From assembly GCA_902628565.1 (NCBI GenBank), contig CACONR010000003.1, forward strand, positions 30,722-94,721: a stretch of DNA of 64,000 bases, read 5' to 3'. Made by a program: the position numbers and the translations under genes. The notes under the pieces were generated by a model. The model was not told where the DNA came from. It did no database searches and was given only the letters and a program-made list of their open reading frames with translations. Below, in pieces: positions 1 to 9,945 of this stretch; position 1 is the stretch's first letter, and every line of letters starts with the position of its first letter. The DNA is from an uncultured Pelagibacteraceae bacterium. GTDB lineage: Bacteria > Pseudomonadota > Alphaproteobacteria > Pelagibacterales > Pelagibacteraceae.

Positions 1-881
1 TTTTTTACTCAATGTTTGGCTTTCAAAGAATTGGTGATTTTGCTTGGGCGGGTGCTGATAGCCAGTCCAGAGGGTTTTTGATTGGAGCAACCGCTGGAAG
101 AACAACTCTTGCTGGGGAAGGTTTACAACATCAAGACGGTCATAGCCATTTAATGGCTTCAACTATTCCTAATTGCAGATCTTATGATCCAACATTTCAC
201 TATGAGCTTGCAGTCATTTTTCGAGAAGGTTTAAGAAGAATGCATGAGAAAAAAGAGAATATTTTCTATTATATTACGACCATGAATGAAAATTACCCTC
301 ATCCAGAAATGCCAAAAGATAAATCATGTGAGGATGGTATTTTAAAAGGAATGTATAAAATAAAGGAGTTCAACAAGTATAAAAAAACTAAAATTCAATT
401 TCTTGGATCTGGCACAATCTTAAGAGAAATGATAGCTGCTGCGGAAATATTACAAAATGAGTATCAAATTGATAGTGAGATTTGGAGTGTAACAAGCTTT
501 AATGAATTAAGAAGAGATGGTCTTGAAGTAGAGAGATATAATCTTCTAAATCCTGATAAAGAGCCTAAAAAAAGTTATGTAGAAAAATGTTTGGGTAATA
601 CTGAAGGACCAATTTTAGCAGCTTCTGATTATATGAGAATGAATTCTGATCAGATTAGACCATATGTAAATAAAAGTTTTTATTCATTAGGGACTGATGG
701 ATTTGGTCGAAGTGATACAAGAAAGAAGTTAAGAAAATTTTTTGAGGTTGATAAAGAACATATCGCAACATATGGGTTGAGTATTTTAGCTAAGGAACAG
801 CTTATTGCATCAAAATATGCAAAAGAAGCAATCAAAAAGTATAAGATTGATATTGATAAACCTATGCCAACAAAATTATAG
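1..881 (+). CDS. aceE: Pyruvate dehydrogenase E1 component, C-terminal part (5' truncated by window)
   Basis: This is the last ~292 codons of the homodimeric-type E1, the thiamine-diphosphate enzyme that decarboxylates pyruvate and acetylates the lipoyl group of E2. The frame is open from base 3. The first visible residues, around MFGFQRIGDFAWAGADSQSR and then GRTTLAGEGLQHQDGHSH, match the conserved AceE transketolase-like central/C-terminal region, as does the later RPYVNKSFYSLGTDGFGRSD stretch. The ATG at 12 is internal to the family alignment and is not the real start; the gene begins outside the window. The stop TAG at 879-881 is followed one base later by the ATG of aceF, so the two are co-transcribed. 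Family assignment is secure. Confidence 0.95.
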   Translation, partial: FYSMFGFQRIGDFAWAGADSQSRGFLIGATAGRTTLAGEGLQHQDGHSHLMASTIPNCRSYDPTFHYELAVIFREGLRRMHEKKENIFYYITTMNENYPHPEMPKDKSCEDGILKGMYKIKEFNKYKKTKIQFLGSGTILREMIAAAEILQNEYQIDSEIWSVTSFNELRRDGLEVERYNLLNPDKEPKKSYVEKCLGNTEGPILAASDYMRMNSDQIRPYVNKSFYSLGTDGFGRSDTRKKLRKFFEVDKEHIATYGLSILAKEQLIASKYAKEAIKKYKIDIDKPMPTKL

Positions 882-882
882 A

Positions 883-2157
883 ATGCCCAAAAAAGATATA
901 AAAGTTCCAAATATTGGTGAATTTAAAGATGTAGAGGTTATTGAAATTATAGTCAAAAAAGGTCAAGAGATTAAAAAAAATGATCCTGTTGTTACTATTG
1001 AAAGTGATAAATCGAGTGTTGAAATACCCTCATTACATAATGGAATAGTTACAGAATTAAATTTAAATGTTGGGGATAAGGTTTCTGAAGGTGACAAAAT
1101 ATTAGAAATTGAATTAAAAGATAATCAAGCAGAAACTCAATTAAAAACTGAAGAAATTAAAACAATTAAAAAAGAAAATACTAAAGAAAAAAAAATAGAA
1201 ATTGAAAGAGAAGTTGGATCAGAAAATGTTATCATAAAAGATTTTTCTAAAAAAACTGCAGCCTCACCAAAAGTCAGAAAATTTGCAAGAGAGCTTGGTG
1301 TTGATATTAGTAAAGTTGAAGGTAGTGAAAGACTAGGAAGAGTAACTGAAAGTGATGTAAAGTCATTTGTCGCAAATAAACCTGAGAGAAATTATGAAAA
1401 AGAATTCAAAAAAGATGAAACGATAGAACTAGAATATCCTCACTCTGAATTTGGAAAAACAGAAATAAAGGATATTCCAAGAGTGAAGAGACTTTCGTCT
1501 AAATATCTTATGAATTCTTGGACCAATATTCCTCATGTGACCAATCATGATGAAGCAGATATAACTGAATTAGAGGAGTTTAGAACATCTCTTACAGATG
1601 TTTACACTGGAGAAAAAAAAAAAATTACTCCTTTAGCTTTTATAGTCAAAGCATTAACTGCATCACTTAAAAAATTTCCAAATTTTAATTCATCTATAGA
1701 TGAAATTGATAAAGGAAAAATGACCTTAAAAAAGTATTACCATATTGGAATTGCTGTAGATACGAAGCACGGGCTTATGGTCCCAAAACTAAGAAATGCT
1801 GATAATAAGAATATCTCATTAATTGGCAACGAACTTAAAAAATTAAGTGATCAATGTAGGAATCTTAAAATTGATAAAAAAGAATTATTTGGTGGTTCCA
1901 TGACAATAACAAGCCTAGGAGGTATTGGTGGTTCTTTTTTTACACCAATAATTAACTATCCTGAAGTTGCAATTTTGGGAGTTGGCAAATCTCAAAAAAA
2001 ACAAATTTTTATTGATGGAAAATTTATTACACGAACAATGTTACCTTTATCTTTATCATATGATCACAGAATAATTGATGGAGCTGAAGCAGCTCGATTT
2101 AATAACGATTTGAAAGATAATCTGGGAAAAAATTTTGCTTACAAATTAGCTGTGTAA
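883..2157 (+). CDS. aceF: Dihydrolipoyllysine-residue acetyltransferase (PDH E2)
   Basis: E2 core of the pyruvate dehydrogenase complex, transferring acetyl groups from lipoamide to CoA. The 424-aa product has one lipoyl domain (about residues 1-78, lipoyl lysine K43 in ESDKSSVEIPS), a charged linker (80-122), a peripheral subunit-binding domain (about 125-165, AASPKVRKFARELGV) and a catalytic domain (about 200-424) with the acyltransferase signature DHRIIDG near residue 394. A longer frame from 805 exists, but 883 is chosen because MPKKDIKVPNIGEF is the normal E2 N-terminus and the upstream part lies inside aceE. A single lipoyl domain is at the short end for this enzyme. The E3 gene (lpd) is not in view. 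Confidence 0.95.
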   Translation: MPKKDIKVPNIGEFKDVEVIEIIVKKGQEIKKNDPVVTIESDKSSVEIPSLHNGIVTELNLNVGDKVSEGDKILEIELKDNQAETQLKTEEIKTIKKENTKEKKIEIEREVGSENVIIKDFSKKTAASPKVRKFARELGVDISKVEGSERLGRVTESDVKSFVANKPERNYEKEFKKDETIELEYPHSEFGKTEIKDIPRVKRLSSKYLMNSWTNIPHVTNHDEADITELEEFRTSLTDVYTGEKKKITPLAFIVKALTASLKKFPNFNSSIDEIDKGKMTLKKYYHIGIAVDTKHGLMVPKLRNADNKNISLIGNELKKLSDQCRNLKIDKKELFGGSMTITSLGGIGGSFFTPIINYPEVAILGVGKSQKKQIFIDGKFITRTMLPLSLSYDHRIIDGAEAARFNNDLKDNLGKNFAYKLAV

Positions 2158-2161
2158 AAAT

Positions 2162-3052
2162 ATGTCAAAAACTCTCTCATTATTTAGTGCACTACTATGC
2201 ACTTTCATTTGGGGGACTACATTTATTGCGCAAGATACAGGCATGGACGAAATCGGCCCATTCACTTTTAATTCAGTAAGATTTTTTGTGGGTTTTTTAG
2301 CAATTGTTCCTTTAGCATTAATATTTGAAGCAAAAAAACTAAAAAAAGAATTTAGGTTTGATACAAAAACATTCGTTATCCTATCCTTTTTAATTGGACT
2401 ATCATTATTTTTGGGCTCAGCATTACAACAGGTTGCGTTGATTTACACTGATGTAGCAAATGCTGCTTTTTTTACAATTTTTTATGTGCCAATGGTCCCA
2501 ATTATTATTTTCATCTTTAAAAAAGATTTTTTACATTGGAGTGTATGGCCATCAGTAATTTTATGTTTAATTGGCGGATATTTATTAACAAATTTTCAAG
2601 ATGCAACTGTAAGATTAGGTGATACGCTTGTGGTATTAGGAGCTTTATTTTGGAGTGCACATATTATTTTTACTGGTATGATTGTCAAAAAGTACAATCT
2701 ACCATTGACCATTGGTGCAATTCAAACTCTGCTAGTTGCTCTATTCTCATTTATAATAGGTTTATTTTCCGAAGAATTTATAATCGATAATATATTAAAT
2801 GAAATAGACTCAATTTTATATGCTGGTATTTTATCAGGTGGTTTTGCATTTGTTTTACAAATATATGCTCAAAGAAATATAACTCCAGCACCAGCGGCAA
2901 TAATTTTTTCTTTGGAGGGTGTGTTTGCAACAATTGCTGCTTGGTTTCTTTTAAATCAAATATTAGGTATAAATAATTTACTTGGTTGTTTTTTTATATT
3001 GAGTGGAGTTTTATTATCTCAATTAGTTCCATTATTAAGGAAAGTAAATTAA
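2162..3052 (+). CDS. EamA/DMT-family membrane transporter
   Basis: A 296-aa integral membrane protein with about ten hydrophobic segments arranged as two EamA repeats, typical of drug/metabolite-superfamily exporters. The N-terminus (LLCTFIWGTTFIAQDTGMDE) and the second-half motif APAAIIFSLEGVFATIAAW are characteristic of the family. It starts 4 bases after aceF. The substrate cannot be told from sequence; members export amino acids, nucleosides or other small metabolites. It ends 4 bases into the convergent uppP gene. Confidence 0.85.
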   Translation: MSKTLSLFSALLCTFIWGTTFIAQDTGMDEIGPFTFNSVRFFVGFLAIVPLALIFEAKKLKKEFRFDTKTFVILSFLIGLSLFLGSALQQVALIYTDVANAAFFTIFYVPMVPIIIFIFKKDFLHWSVWPSVILCLIGGYLLTNFQDATVRLGDTLVVLGALFWSAHIIFTGMIVKKYNLPLTIGAIQTLLVALFSFIIGLFSEEFIIDNILNEIDSILYAGILSGGFAFVLQIYAQRNITPAPAAIIFSLEGVFATIAAWFLLNQILGINNLLGCFFILSGVLLSQLVPLLRKVN

Positions 3053-3816
3053 CTATATAAAATATAAAATAAAATTAAGCCAAGAATTATCCGATAAATT
3101 ACAAATACATTAAAAGAAATTTTACTTATAAATTTAAGAAAATACTTAATTGTAAAAAATGAAAACATAAATGATAAAAAAGTAGCAATTAATAATAAAT
3201 AATTTATTTCTATTGATTGTTCAAAAGCTTCTCTTAAACCTAGGAAGCTTGCTCCTGCTAATGCAGGTATAGATAATAAAAAAGAAATTTTAATAGCGTC
3301 TGTTCTATTGAAATTCAAAAATCTTGCTGCTGTAATCGTTATTCCAGCCCTACTAACACCTGGTATCAACGCTAATATTTGAAATAAACCAATTAATAAA
3401 ACTGATTTAATATTTAAATCTGTAGAAATATTTCGATCAATTTTTCTTTGATCAGCAAAGAAAAGTATGAATCCAAAAAATAGTGTTGTTGATGCAATTA
3501 CTTTTGTATTTCTTAAAAGATGAATAAATTCAGTGGAATATAAAATGTATCCAAAAAATATTAAAGGTAACGAGCCAATAATTATTAAACTTAATAACCT
3601 ATTATTATTTCTTAGATCAAATAGTTCTTTTCTAAAATAAAAAATTACTGCAATTAATGAGCCTAAATGTAGACTTATGTCTATTAATAAAGAACTTGTT
3701 TTTAAATCATAAAAATTTGATACCAATATTAAATGAGCTGACGAACTTATGGGTAAAAATTCAGAAATTCCTTGAACAGCAGAAAGAATGAAAATTTCTA
3801 TAAAATCTTGCAACAT
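3049..3816 (-). CDS. uppP: Undecaprenyl-diphosphatase
   Basis: A 255-aa polytopic membrane protein of the BacA/UppP family, which recycles undecaprenyl diphosphate to the monophosphate carrier used for peptidoglycan and surface-glycan export. Both family motifs are visible: the SEFLPISSSAHL box near residue 18 and the PGVSRAGITITAARF phosphate-binding loop near residue 155. It is convergent with the EamA gene (4-base overlap) and divergent from gltD across a 184-base spacer. Confidence 0.93.
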   Translation of the reverse strand: MLQDFIEIFILSAVQGISEFLPISSSAHLILVSNFYDLKTSSLLIDISLHLGSLIAVIFYFRKELFDLRNNNRLLSLIIIGSLPLIFFGYILYSTEFIHLLRNTKVIASTTLFFGFILFFADQRKIDRNISTDLNIKSVLLIGLFQILALIPGVSRAGITITAARFLNFNRTDAIKISFLLSIPALAGASFLGLREAFEQSIEINYLLLIATFLSFMFSFFTIKYFLKFISKISFNVFVIYRIILGLILFYILYS

Positions 3817-4000
3817 ACATGTGTCGTAGCTTAAAAAATATTCATTTTAAACAATTCGATTTAATCATATTAGGTATGCAAAAATCAGAATAAGTAGATT
3901 TTAAGCTAAATATTATTATAATTAGGTAATAATAACTGACCTATTTATTTCTTTTACTAATAAAAACTATGTATATTTTGCGGTAAATTTATAAAAATTT
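3817..4000. other. Divergent intergenic region between uppP and gltD
   Basis: 184 bases of AT-rich DNA that must carry promoters for uppP (leftward) and gltDB (rightward). I see no riboswitch-like structure or convincing -35/-10 pair; only weak TATA-like blocks stand out (for example near 3970-3990). The gltD start has no strong Shine-Dalgarno sequence. Confidence 0.4.
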
Positions 4001-5440
4001 ATGACTGATAAAATGCTAAAATTCGTAAAAATAGGTCAACAAACCCCACCTAAAAGAGGAGTTAATAATAGGAAAGATGATTTCAATGAAATCTATGATG
4101 AATTTATTACTCAAAAAGCACAAGAGCAGTCAAGTAGATGCTCTCAATGTGGAGTTCCTTTTTGCCAAGTCCATTGTCCTTTGAGTAACAACATTCCTGA
4201 TTGGCTCAAATTGACTGCTGAAGGTAGATTGAAGGAAGCTTATGAATTATCTCAAAGTACAAATAATATGCCTGAGGTTTGTGGCAGAATATGCCCTCAA
4301 GACAGATTATGTGAGGGTAATTGTGTTATTGAGCAGTCAGGTCATGGAACTGTAACAATTGGATCTGTCGAAAAATATATTACAGATAGTGCTTGGGAAA
4401 ACGGATGGGTAAAGCCTATATCAATCAAACACGAAAAAGACCAAAGTGTTGGAATAATTGGTGCTGGACCCGCTGGACTAGCAGCTGCTGAACAACTTAG
4501 GAAAAATGGATATCAAATTACTGTTTATGACAGATATGACAGAGCGGGCGGTTTGCTAATTTATGGAATTCCAAATTTTAAATTAGAAAAACATGTGGTC
4601 GAGAGAAGAACGAAACTGTTGAAAGATGGTGGAATTAAATTTGAACAAAATTTTGAGGTTGGTAAGGATGCAACTTTAGAGCAATTGAGAAAAAAACATG
4701 ATGCAATTTTAATTGCTACTGGAGTTTATAAACCAAGAGAAATTAATCTACCAGGTAATGATTTAGATAATATTTTTCCTGCTATGGAGTTTTTAACCGC
4801 ATCAAACAAAAAGGGGTTGGGAGACAAAGTTGATTTGTTCGATAAAGGTATATTAAACGCTGAGGGTAAAGATGTAGTTGTTATTGGAGGTGGAGATACC
4901 GCAATGGATTGTGTTCGAACATCAGTAAGACAAAAAGCTAATTCAGTTAAATGTTTATATAGAAGAGATAAAGATAACATGCCTGGATCTGCAAGAGAAG
5001 TGGCTAATGCAGAGGAAGAGGGTGTTGAATTTGTTTGGTTGTCTAGTCCAAAAGAATTTAAAGGAAAAAATAAAATCGAAAAATTAATTGTAGATCAAAT
5101 TCAACTTGGAGATCCAGATGACTCAGGTAGAAGAAGACCAGAAATTAAACAAGGCTCTGAATTTGAAATTAAAGCAGATATGGTAATAAAAGCTTTAGGA
5201 TTTGATCCAGAAAACTTGCCATTATTATTTGAAGCACAAGAATTACAAGTTACAAAATGGGGAACAATTAAAACTGACTTTGATACTATGGAAACTAATA
5301 TTAAAGGTGTCTTTGCTGCCGGAGATATTGTAAGAGGTGCATCTTTAGTTGTATGGGCAATTAAAGATGGTAGAGATGCTGCTTTATCAATCAAATCTTA
5401 TCTTGAAAATATCGAATTAAAAAAATCTAAAGTTGCATAA
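4001..5440 (+). CDS. gltD: Glutamate synthase (NADPH) small subunit
   Basis: The beta subunit feeds NADPH electrons to GltB for glutamate formation from glutamine and 2-oxoglutarate. The 479-aa protein has two N-terminal cysteine clusters for Fe-S binding (C47, C50, C55, C59 and C94, C98, C104, C108), an FAD-binding GAGPAGL loop near residue 154 and an NADPH-binding GGGDTAMD loop near residue 296. The stop overlaps the gltB start by one base (TAATG), indicating translational coupling. A second in-frame ATG four codons downstream (4013) is an alternative start. The gltD-gltB order is the reverse of the E. coli gltBD order. Confidence 0.95.
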   Translation: MTDKMLKFVKIGQQTPPKRGVNNRKDDFNEIYDEFITQKAQEQSSRCSQCGVPFCQVHCPLSNNIPDWLKLTAEGRLKEAYELSQSTNNMPEVCGRICPQDRLCEGNCVIEQSGHGTVTIGSVEKYITDSAWENGWVKPISIKHEKDQSVGIIGAGPAGLAAAEQLRKNGYQITVYDRYDRAGGLLIYGIPNFKLEKHVVERRTKLLKDGGIKFEQNFEVGKDATLEQLRKKHDAILIATGVYKPREINLPGNDLDNIFPAMEFLTASNKKGLGDKVDLFDKGILNAEGKDVVVIGGGDTAMDCVRTSVRQKANSVKCLYRRDKDNMPGSAREVANAEEEGVEFVWLSSPKEFKGKNKIEKLIVDQIQLGDPDDSGRRRPEIKQGSEFEIKADMVIKALGFDPENLPLLFEAQELQVTKWGTIKTDFDTMETNIKGVFAAGDIVRGASLVVWAIKDGRDAALSIKSYLENIELKKSKVA

Positions 5441-8400
5441 TGAGTATATATAAAAAAAATTTAAAATTACTAATTAGAAACAATGTTTATTCTAAAGAAA
5501 TGGAACATGATGCATGTGGAGTGGGGTTAATTGCATCAACAGAGGGAAAAAAATCAAGAGAGGTTGTAGAATATGGAATTGAAGCTTTAAAGGCTGTTTG
5601 GCATCGCGGAGCTGTTGATGCTGATGGAAAAACAGGTGATGGGGCAGGAATACATTTAGAAATTCCCAAAGATTTCTTTGTTGAAAAAATAGAGGTTACA
5701 GGACACACACATGATGGCTCTGATATTTGTGTTGGAATGATTTTTTTACCAAGAAATGATTACTCCTCACAAGAAAGCTGTAAAACGATTGTGGAAAGTG
5801 AGTTAACGAAAAACAATTTTAGTATCTATGGATGGAGACAGGTGCCTGTTAATCCAAAAGTTTTAGGAGAAAAAGCTTTCCAAACTATGCCAGAGATAAT
5901 TCAAGTGCTTTTTAAATCGAATGATAAAAATTTGCTTGATAAAGATCTTGAAAGAAAAATTTATGAAACAAGAAAAAAAATTGAGAATAAAGCTTTCAAT
6001 TTATCATTAAATAATTTTTATATTTGCTCAATAAGTTCTAAATCAATTATCTATAAGGGCATGTTTTTAGCTGAGGCTATCTCAGATTTTTTCTTAGATT
6101 TAAAAGACAAAAGATTTATTTCAAGATTTGCAATTTTTCATCAGAGATTTTCAACTAATACTGCTCCAAGCTGGAGTTTGGCACAACCATTTAGAGCAGT
6201 TGCCCATAATGGTGAAATTAATACTTACAAAGGAAACAAAAACTGGATGAGAGTTCATGAACAAGAGATGAGTAGCCCTCTCTTTGAAAATGTAGAAAAT
6301 TTAAAGCCAGTTATACAAAAAGGAGTTTCTGACTCTGCGGCACTAGATAATGTTTTTGAGTTACTAAATAAATCTGGCCAACCTGCACCTTTAGCAAAAT
6401 TAATGATGATCCCTGATGCTTGGTCAAAAAGAAATAAAACTCTTCCAAAAAGCCATCAACAATTGTTTAATTTTTTAAATAGTACTATGGAACCTTGGGA
6501 TGGTCCTGCCGCAATTGCCGCAACAGATAATGAATGGGTCATTGCAGCAAATGATCGTAATGGTTTAAGGCCTTTAAGATACGCAATAACAAAAGATAAA
6601 CTTCTTTTTGCCGGATCTGAAACTGGAATGATTGAATTAAATGAAAAAAGAATTCTATCAAAAGGAAGACTTGGCCCAGGGGAGATAATTGGTGTTAGAA
6701 TTGAAAAAGGCAAAGTGTTTACGAATAATCAAATTAAAGACTATTTGGCAAAAGAATATAAGCATTTCAATTCTCAGATAATAGATTTAGATGAAAAATT
6801 ATCCATTTCAAATGAGAAACATAATTTTGATGGTGAAGATCTAAGGAGACGACAACACTCTTTTGGAATAAGTTTAGAGGACTTAGAACTAATTTTACAT
6901 CCAATGGCTGAAGATGCAAAAGAAGCGACCGGTTCTATGGGCGATGATACACCTTTGGCAGTTCTATCAGACAAATACAGACCACTTTATCACTTTTTTA
7001 GACAAAACTTTAGCCAAGTGACGAATCCACCGATTGACTCTTTAAGAGAAAATAAAGTTATGAGTTTGAAAACAAGATTCGGTAATCTTGGGAATATTTT
7101 AGATTTTGATACTCTAACTAAAGAAAATATTTATGTTTTGAATAGTCCAATATTATCGAATTCACAATTTAATAAATTTATTAATTTTTTTGGAAAAAAC
7201 TCCGTCTCTATAGATTGTACTTTTTCGAATGATCAAAGTTTATTTGATAGTATCAAAAGGATCCAAAAAGAGTCGGAAGTTGCCGTTAGACAGGGTGTAA
7301 CACAATTAATTTTAAGCGATAAAGCTATTTCAGATACAAGGATGCCCATGCCAATGTTGTTATGCGTTGGTGCAATTAATACTTTTTTAATTGATAAAAA
7401 ATTAAGAGGATATGTTTCAATTAATGTTCAATCTGGTGAAGCTTTGGATACTCACTCTTTTGCAACATTGATAGGTGTTGGAGCAACAACAGTTAATCCA
7501 TATATAGCTTTTGATAGTTTATACCAAAGGCATGAGAAAAAGTTATTTGGCCAGTTTAGTTTTGATGAATGTGTTAAAAGGTATATCAAATCAGTGAATG
7601 CAGGATTATTAAAAATCATGTCAAAAATGGGTATATCCGTTTTAAGTTCGTATAGGGGTGGATGTAATTTTGAAACTGTTGGTCTAAGCAGATCAATAGT
7701 TGATGATTATTTTCCAGGAGTGACTTCAAAAATTTCTGGTATTGGATTGTCAGGAATAGAAAAAAAAATACGTTCAATACATAAAGAGGCATTTGAAAGC
7801 ACCGATACAGTTTTACCTATTGGTGGGATTTATAGATACAGAAAAAATGGAGAAACGCACCAATATCAGGGCAGATTAATCCACTTATTACAAAGTGCTG
7901 TAGGATCAAACTCGTATACAGCCTATAAAAAATATGCTGAGGGTATATATAACTTGCCACCAATTAACCTAAGGGATTTGATAGATTTTAGAAAAAAAAA
8001 ATTAGGACCATCTATTCAAATTTCTGAAGTTGAACCAATAGAAAAAATATTAAAAAGATTTGGTAGTGGAAGTATGTCTCACGGAGCATTATCCAAGGAG
8101 GCACACGAAACATTAGCTATTGGGATGAATAGAATTAAAGGTGCATCCTGTAGCGGTGAAGGTGGTGAAGATGCTAATAGATTTAAGATCATGGACTCTG
8201 GTGATAGTGCAAATTCGAGAGTAAAGCAAATTGCATCAGCAAGATTTGGCGTAACAATAAATTATTTAAACAATTGTAATGAAATTGAGATTAAAATTGC
8301 TCAAGGTGCGAAACCTGGTGAAGGTGGCCAATTACCAGGATTTAAAGTGACAGATGAGATTGCTAAGCTAAGACATTCAACCCCAGGTGTAACATTAATT

Positions 8401-9945
8401 TCCCCACCTCCGCATCATGATATTTATTCAATTGAAGATTTAGCGCAGCTTATTTATGATTTAAAACAAATCAATCCTAAGGCAAGAATTGGAGTTAAAT
8501 TAGTTGCATCTTCTGGCGTTGGTACTATTGCAGCCGGTGTTGCAAAAGCAAAAGCTGATATAATTTTAATTTCAGGACATAATGGAGGAACCGGAGCTAC
8601 ACCTCAAACAAGTGTAAAATACGTGGGTATTCCATGGGAGATGGGGCTAACGGAGGCCAATCAAGTTTTAACATTAAATAATCTAAGACATAAAGTTACT
8701 TTAAGAACCGATGGAGGTATTAAAACTGGAAGAGATGTTGTTATCGCAGCAATGATGGGTGCAGAGGAGTATGGTGTAGCAACTACCGCTCTAGTAGCGA
8801 TGGGTTGTATTATGGTAAGGCAATGTCATTCTAATACTTGTCCCGTAGGAGTATGTACACAAGATGAAAAATTAAGAGAAAAATTTACTGGAACTCCTGA
8901 TAAAGTTGTAAATTTATTTACATTTATTGCTACAGAAGTAAGAGAAATTTTAGCTTCACTTGGTTTTAAATCTTTAAATGAGGTTATCGGTCGAACTGAT
9001 TTATTAATGCAGGTAAGTAAAGCCTCGCCTAATCTAGATGATTTAGATCTTAATCCACTATTCGTTCAAGCAGACCCCGGCAATAATAAGAGGTATTGTG
9101 AGATATCAGAAATTAATCAAGTTCCTGATACGCTGGATCAAGAAATTTGGCCTCAGATAGAAAAAGCTTTAGATAACTCAGAAAAAATAAATAACGAGTT
9201 TTTAATTAAAAATACTAATAGAGCTGTAGGTACTAGAATTTCACATCACTTATACAAAAAATATGGTTATGAAAAACTTGAGGAAAATTTTTTAACTCTA
9301 AATTTTAAAGGTTCAGCTGGACAATCGTTTGGTGCATTTACAGCAAAAGGACTTAAACTTAATTTAAAAGGCGATGCAAATGATTATGTTGGGAAAGGTT
9401 TGTCGGGAGCAACCATTTCAATAAAACTTACTGATGAAAGCAATTTAATTTCGAATGAGAATACCATTATTGGGAACACAGTTCTTTATGGAGCAACGTC
9501 AGGTAAACTTTTTGCAGCTGGTCAAGCTGGGGATAGATTTGCAGTAAGAAATTCTGGCGCTATAACAGTTATCGAAGGCTGTGACTCAAATGGTTGTGAA
9601 TACATGACCGGTGGTACAGCAGTAATTCTTGGAGATGTCGGAGATAATTTTGCAGCTGGCATGACAGGGGGAATGGCTTTTATTTACGATAAATCAAAAG
9701 AATTTGAAAAAAAAGTTAATCCAGACTCAGTTGTATGGCAAAATGTTGAAACTGAGTATTGGTCAAAATTTTTAAAAGAACTGGTACTAGAACATAGTAA
9801 TGAAACAGAGTCCAGTTTATCAAAAAAAATAATTGATAACTTTGAAAACGAGTTAAAGAATTTTGTACAGGTCTGTCCAAAAGAAATGATAGATAAACTT
9901 AAAAATCCAATCTCTACAAAAACAAAAATACAAAAAGTCAGTTAA
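5440..9945 (+). CDS. gltB: Glutamate synthase (NADPH) large subunit
   Basis: The 1501-aa alpha subunit has the class-II glutamine amidotransferase domain at the N-terminus, a central domain, the FMN-binding synthase domain and a C-terminal beta-helix. Cys26 (in EHDACGVGL) is the expected nucleophile, so the first 25 residues should be a propeptide that is removed. The synthase domain carries the 3Fe-4S cluster motif with cysteines in CIMVRQCHSNTCPVGVC (about 1122-1138), and the C-terminal repeats have the GGTAVILGDVGDNFAAG glycine-rich pattern. Length is normal for the family. It overlaps the convergent hydrolase gene by 8 bases. Confidence 0.97.
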   Translation: MSIYKKNLKLLIRNNVYSKEMEHDACGVGLIASTEGKKSREVVEYGIEALKAVWHRGAVDADGKTGDGAGIHLEIPKDFFVEKIEVTGHTHDGSDICVGMIFLPRNDYSSQESCKTIVESELTKNNFSIYGWRQVPVNPKVLGEKAFQTMPEIIQVLFKSNDKNLLDKDLERKIYETRKKIENKAFNLSLNNFYICSISSKSIIYKGMFLAEAISDFFLDLKDKRFISRFAIFHQRFSTNTAPSWSLAQPFRAVAHNGEINTYKGNKNWMRVHEQEMSSPLFENVENLKPVIQKGVSDSAALDNVFELLNKSGQPAPLAKLMMIPDAWSKRNKTLPKSHQQLFNFLNSTMEPWDGPAAIAATDNEWVIAANDRNGLRPLRYAITKDKLLFAGSETGMIELNEKRILSKGRLGPGEIIGVRIEKGKVFTNNQIKDYLAKEYKHFNSQIIDLDEKLSISNEKHNFDGEDLRRRQHSFGISLEDLELILHPMAEDAKEATGSMGDDTPLAVLSDKYRPLYHFFRQNFSQVTNPPIDSLRENKVMSLKTRFGNLGNILDFDTLTKENIYVLNSPILSNSQFNKFINFFGKNSVSIDCTFSNDQSLFDSIKRIQKESEVAVRQGVTQLILSDKAISDTRMPMPMLLCVGAINTFLIDKKLRGYVSINVQSGEALDTHSFATLIGVGATTVNPYIAFDSLYQRHEKKLFGQFSFDECVKRYIKSVNAGLLKIMSKMGISVLSSYRGGCNFETVGLSRSIVDDYFPGVTSKISGIGLSGIEKKIRSIHKEAFESTDTVLPIGGIYRYRKNGETHQYQGRLIHLLQSAVGSNSYTAYKKYAEGIYNLPPINLRDLIDFRKKKLGPSIQISEVEPIEKILKRFGSGSMSHGALSKEAHETLAIGMNRIKGASCSGEGGEDANRFKIMDSGDSANSRVKQIASARFGVTINYLNNCNEIEIKIAQGAKPGEGGQLPGFKVTDEIAKLRHSTPGVTLISPPPHHDIYSIEDLAQLIYDLKQINPKARIGVKLVASSGVGTIAAGVAKAKADIILISGHNGGTGATPQTSVKYVGIPWEMGLTEANQVLTLNNLRHKVTLRTDGGIKTGRDVVIAAMMGAEEYGVATTALVAMGCIMVRQCHSNTCPVGVCTQDEKLREKFTGTPDKVVNLFTFIATEVREILASLGFKSLNEVIGRTDLLMQVSKASPNLDDLDLNPLFVQADPGNNKRYCEISEINQVPDTLDQEIWPQIEKALDNSEKINNEFLIKNTNRAVGTRISHHLYKKYGYEKLEENFLTLNFKGSAGQSFGAFTAKGLKLNLKGDANDYVGKGLSGATISIKLTDESNLISNENTIIGNTVLYGATSGKLFAAGQAGDRFAVRNSGAITVIEGCDSNGCEYMTGGTAVILGDVGDNFAAGMTGGMAFIYDKSKEFEKKVNPDSVVWQNVETEYWSKFLKELVLEHSNETESSLSKKIIDNFENELKNFVQVCPKEMIDKLKNPISTKTKIQKVS

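Noticed and set aside
12-14. ATG at 12 as the start of a separate short gene
   Set aside because: The frame is open to the window edge and the sequence aligns with the interior of AceE, so the gene is truncated by the window.
3817-4000. A riboswitch in front of gltD
   Set aside because: The region is uniformly AT-rich without stable helices or recognised aptamer motifs.
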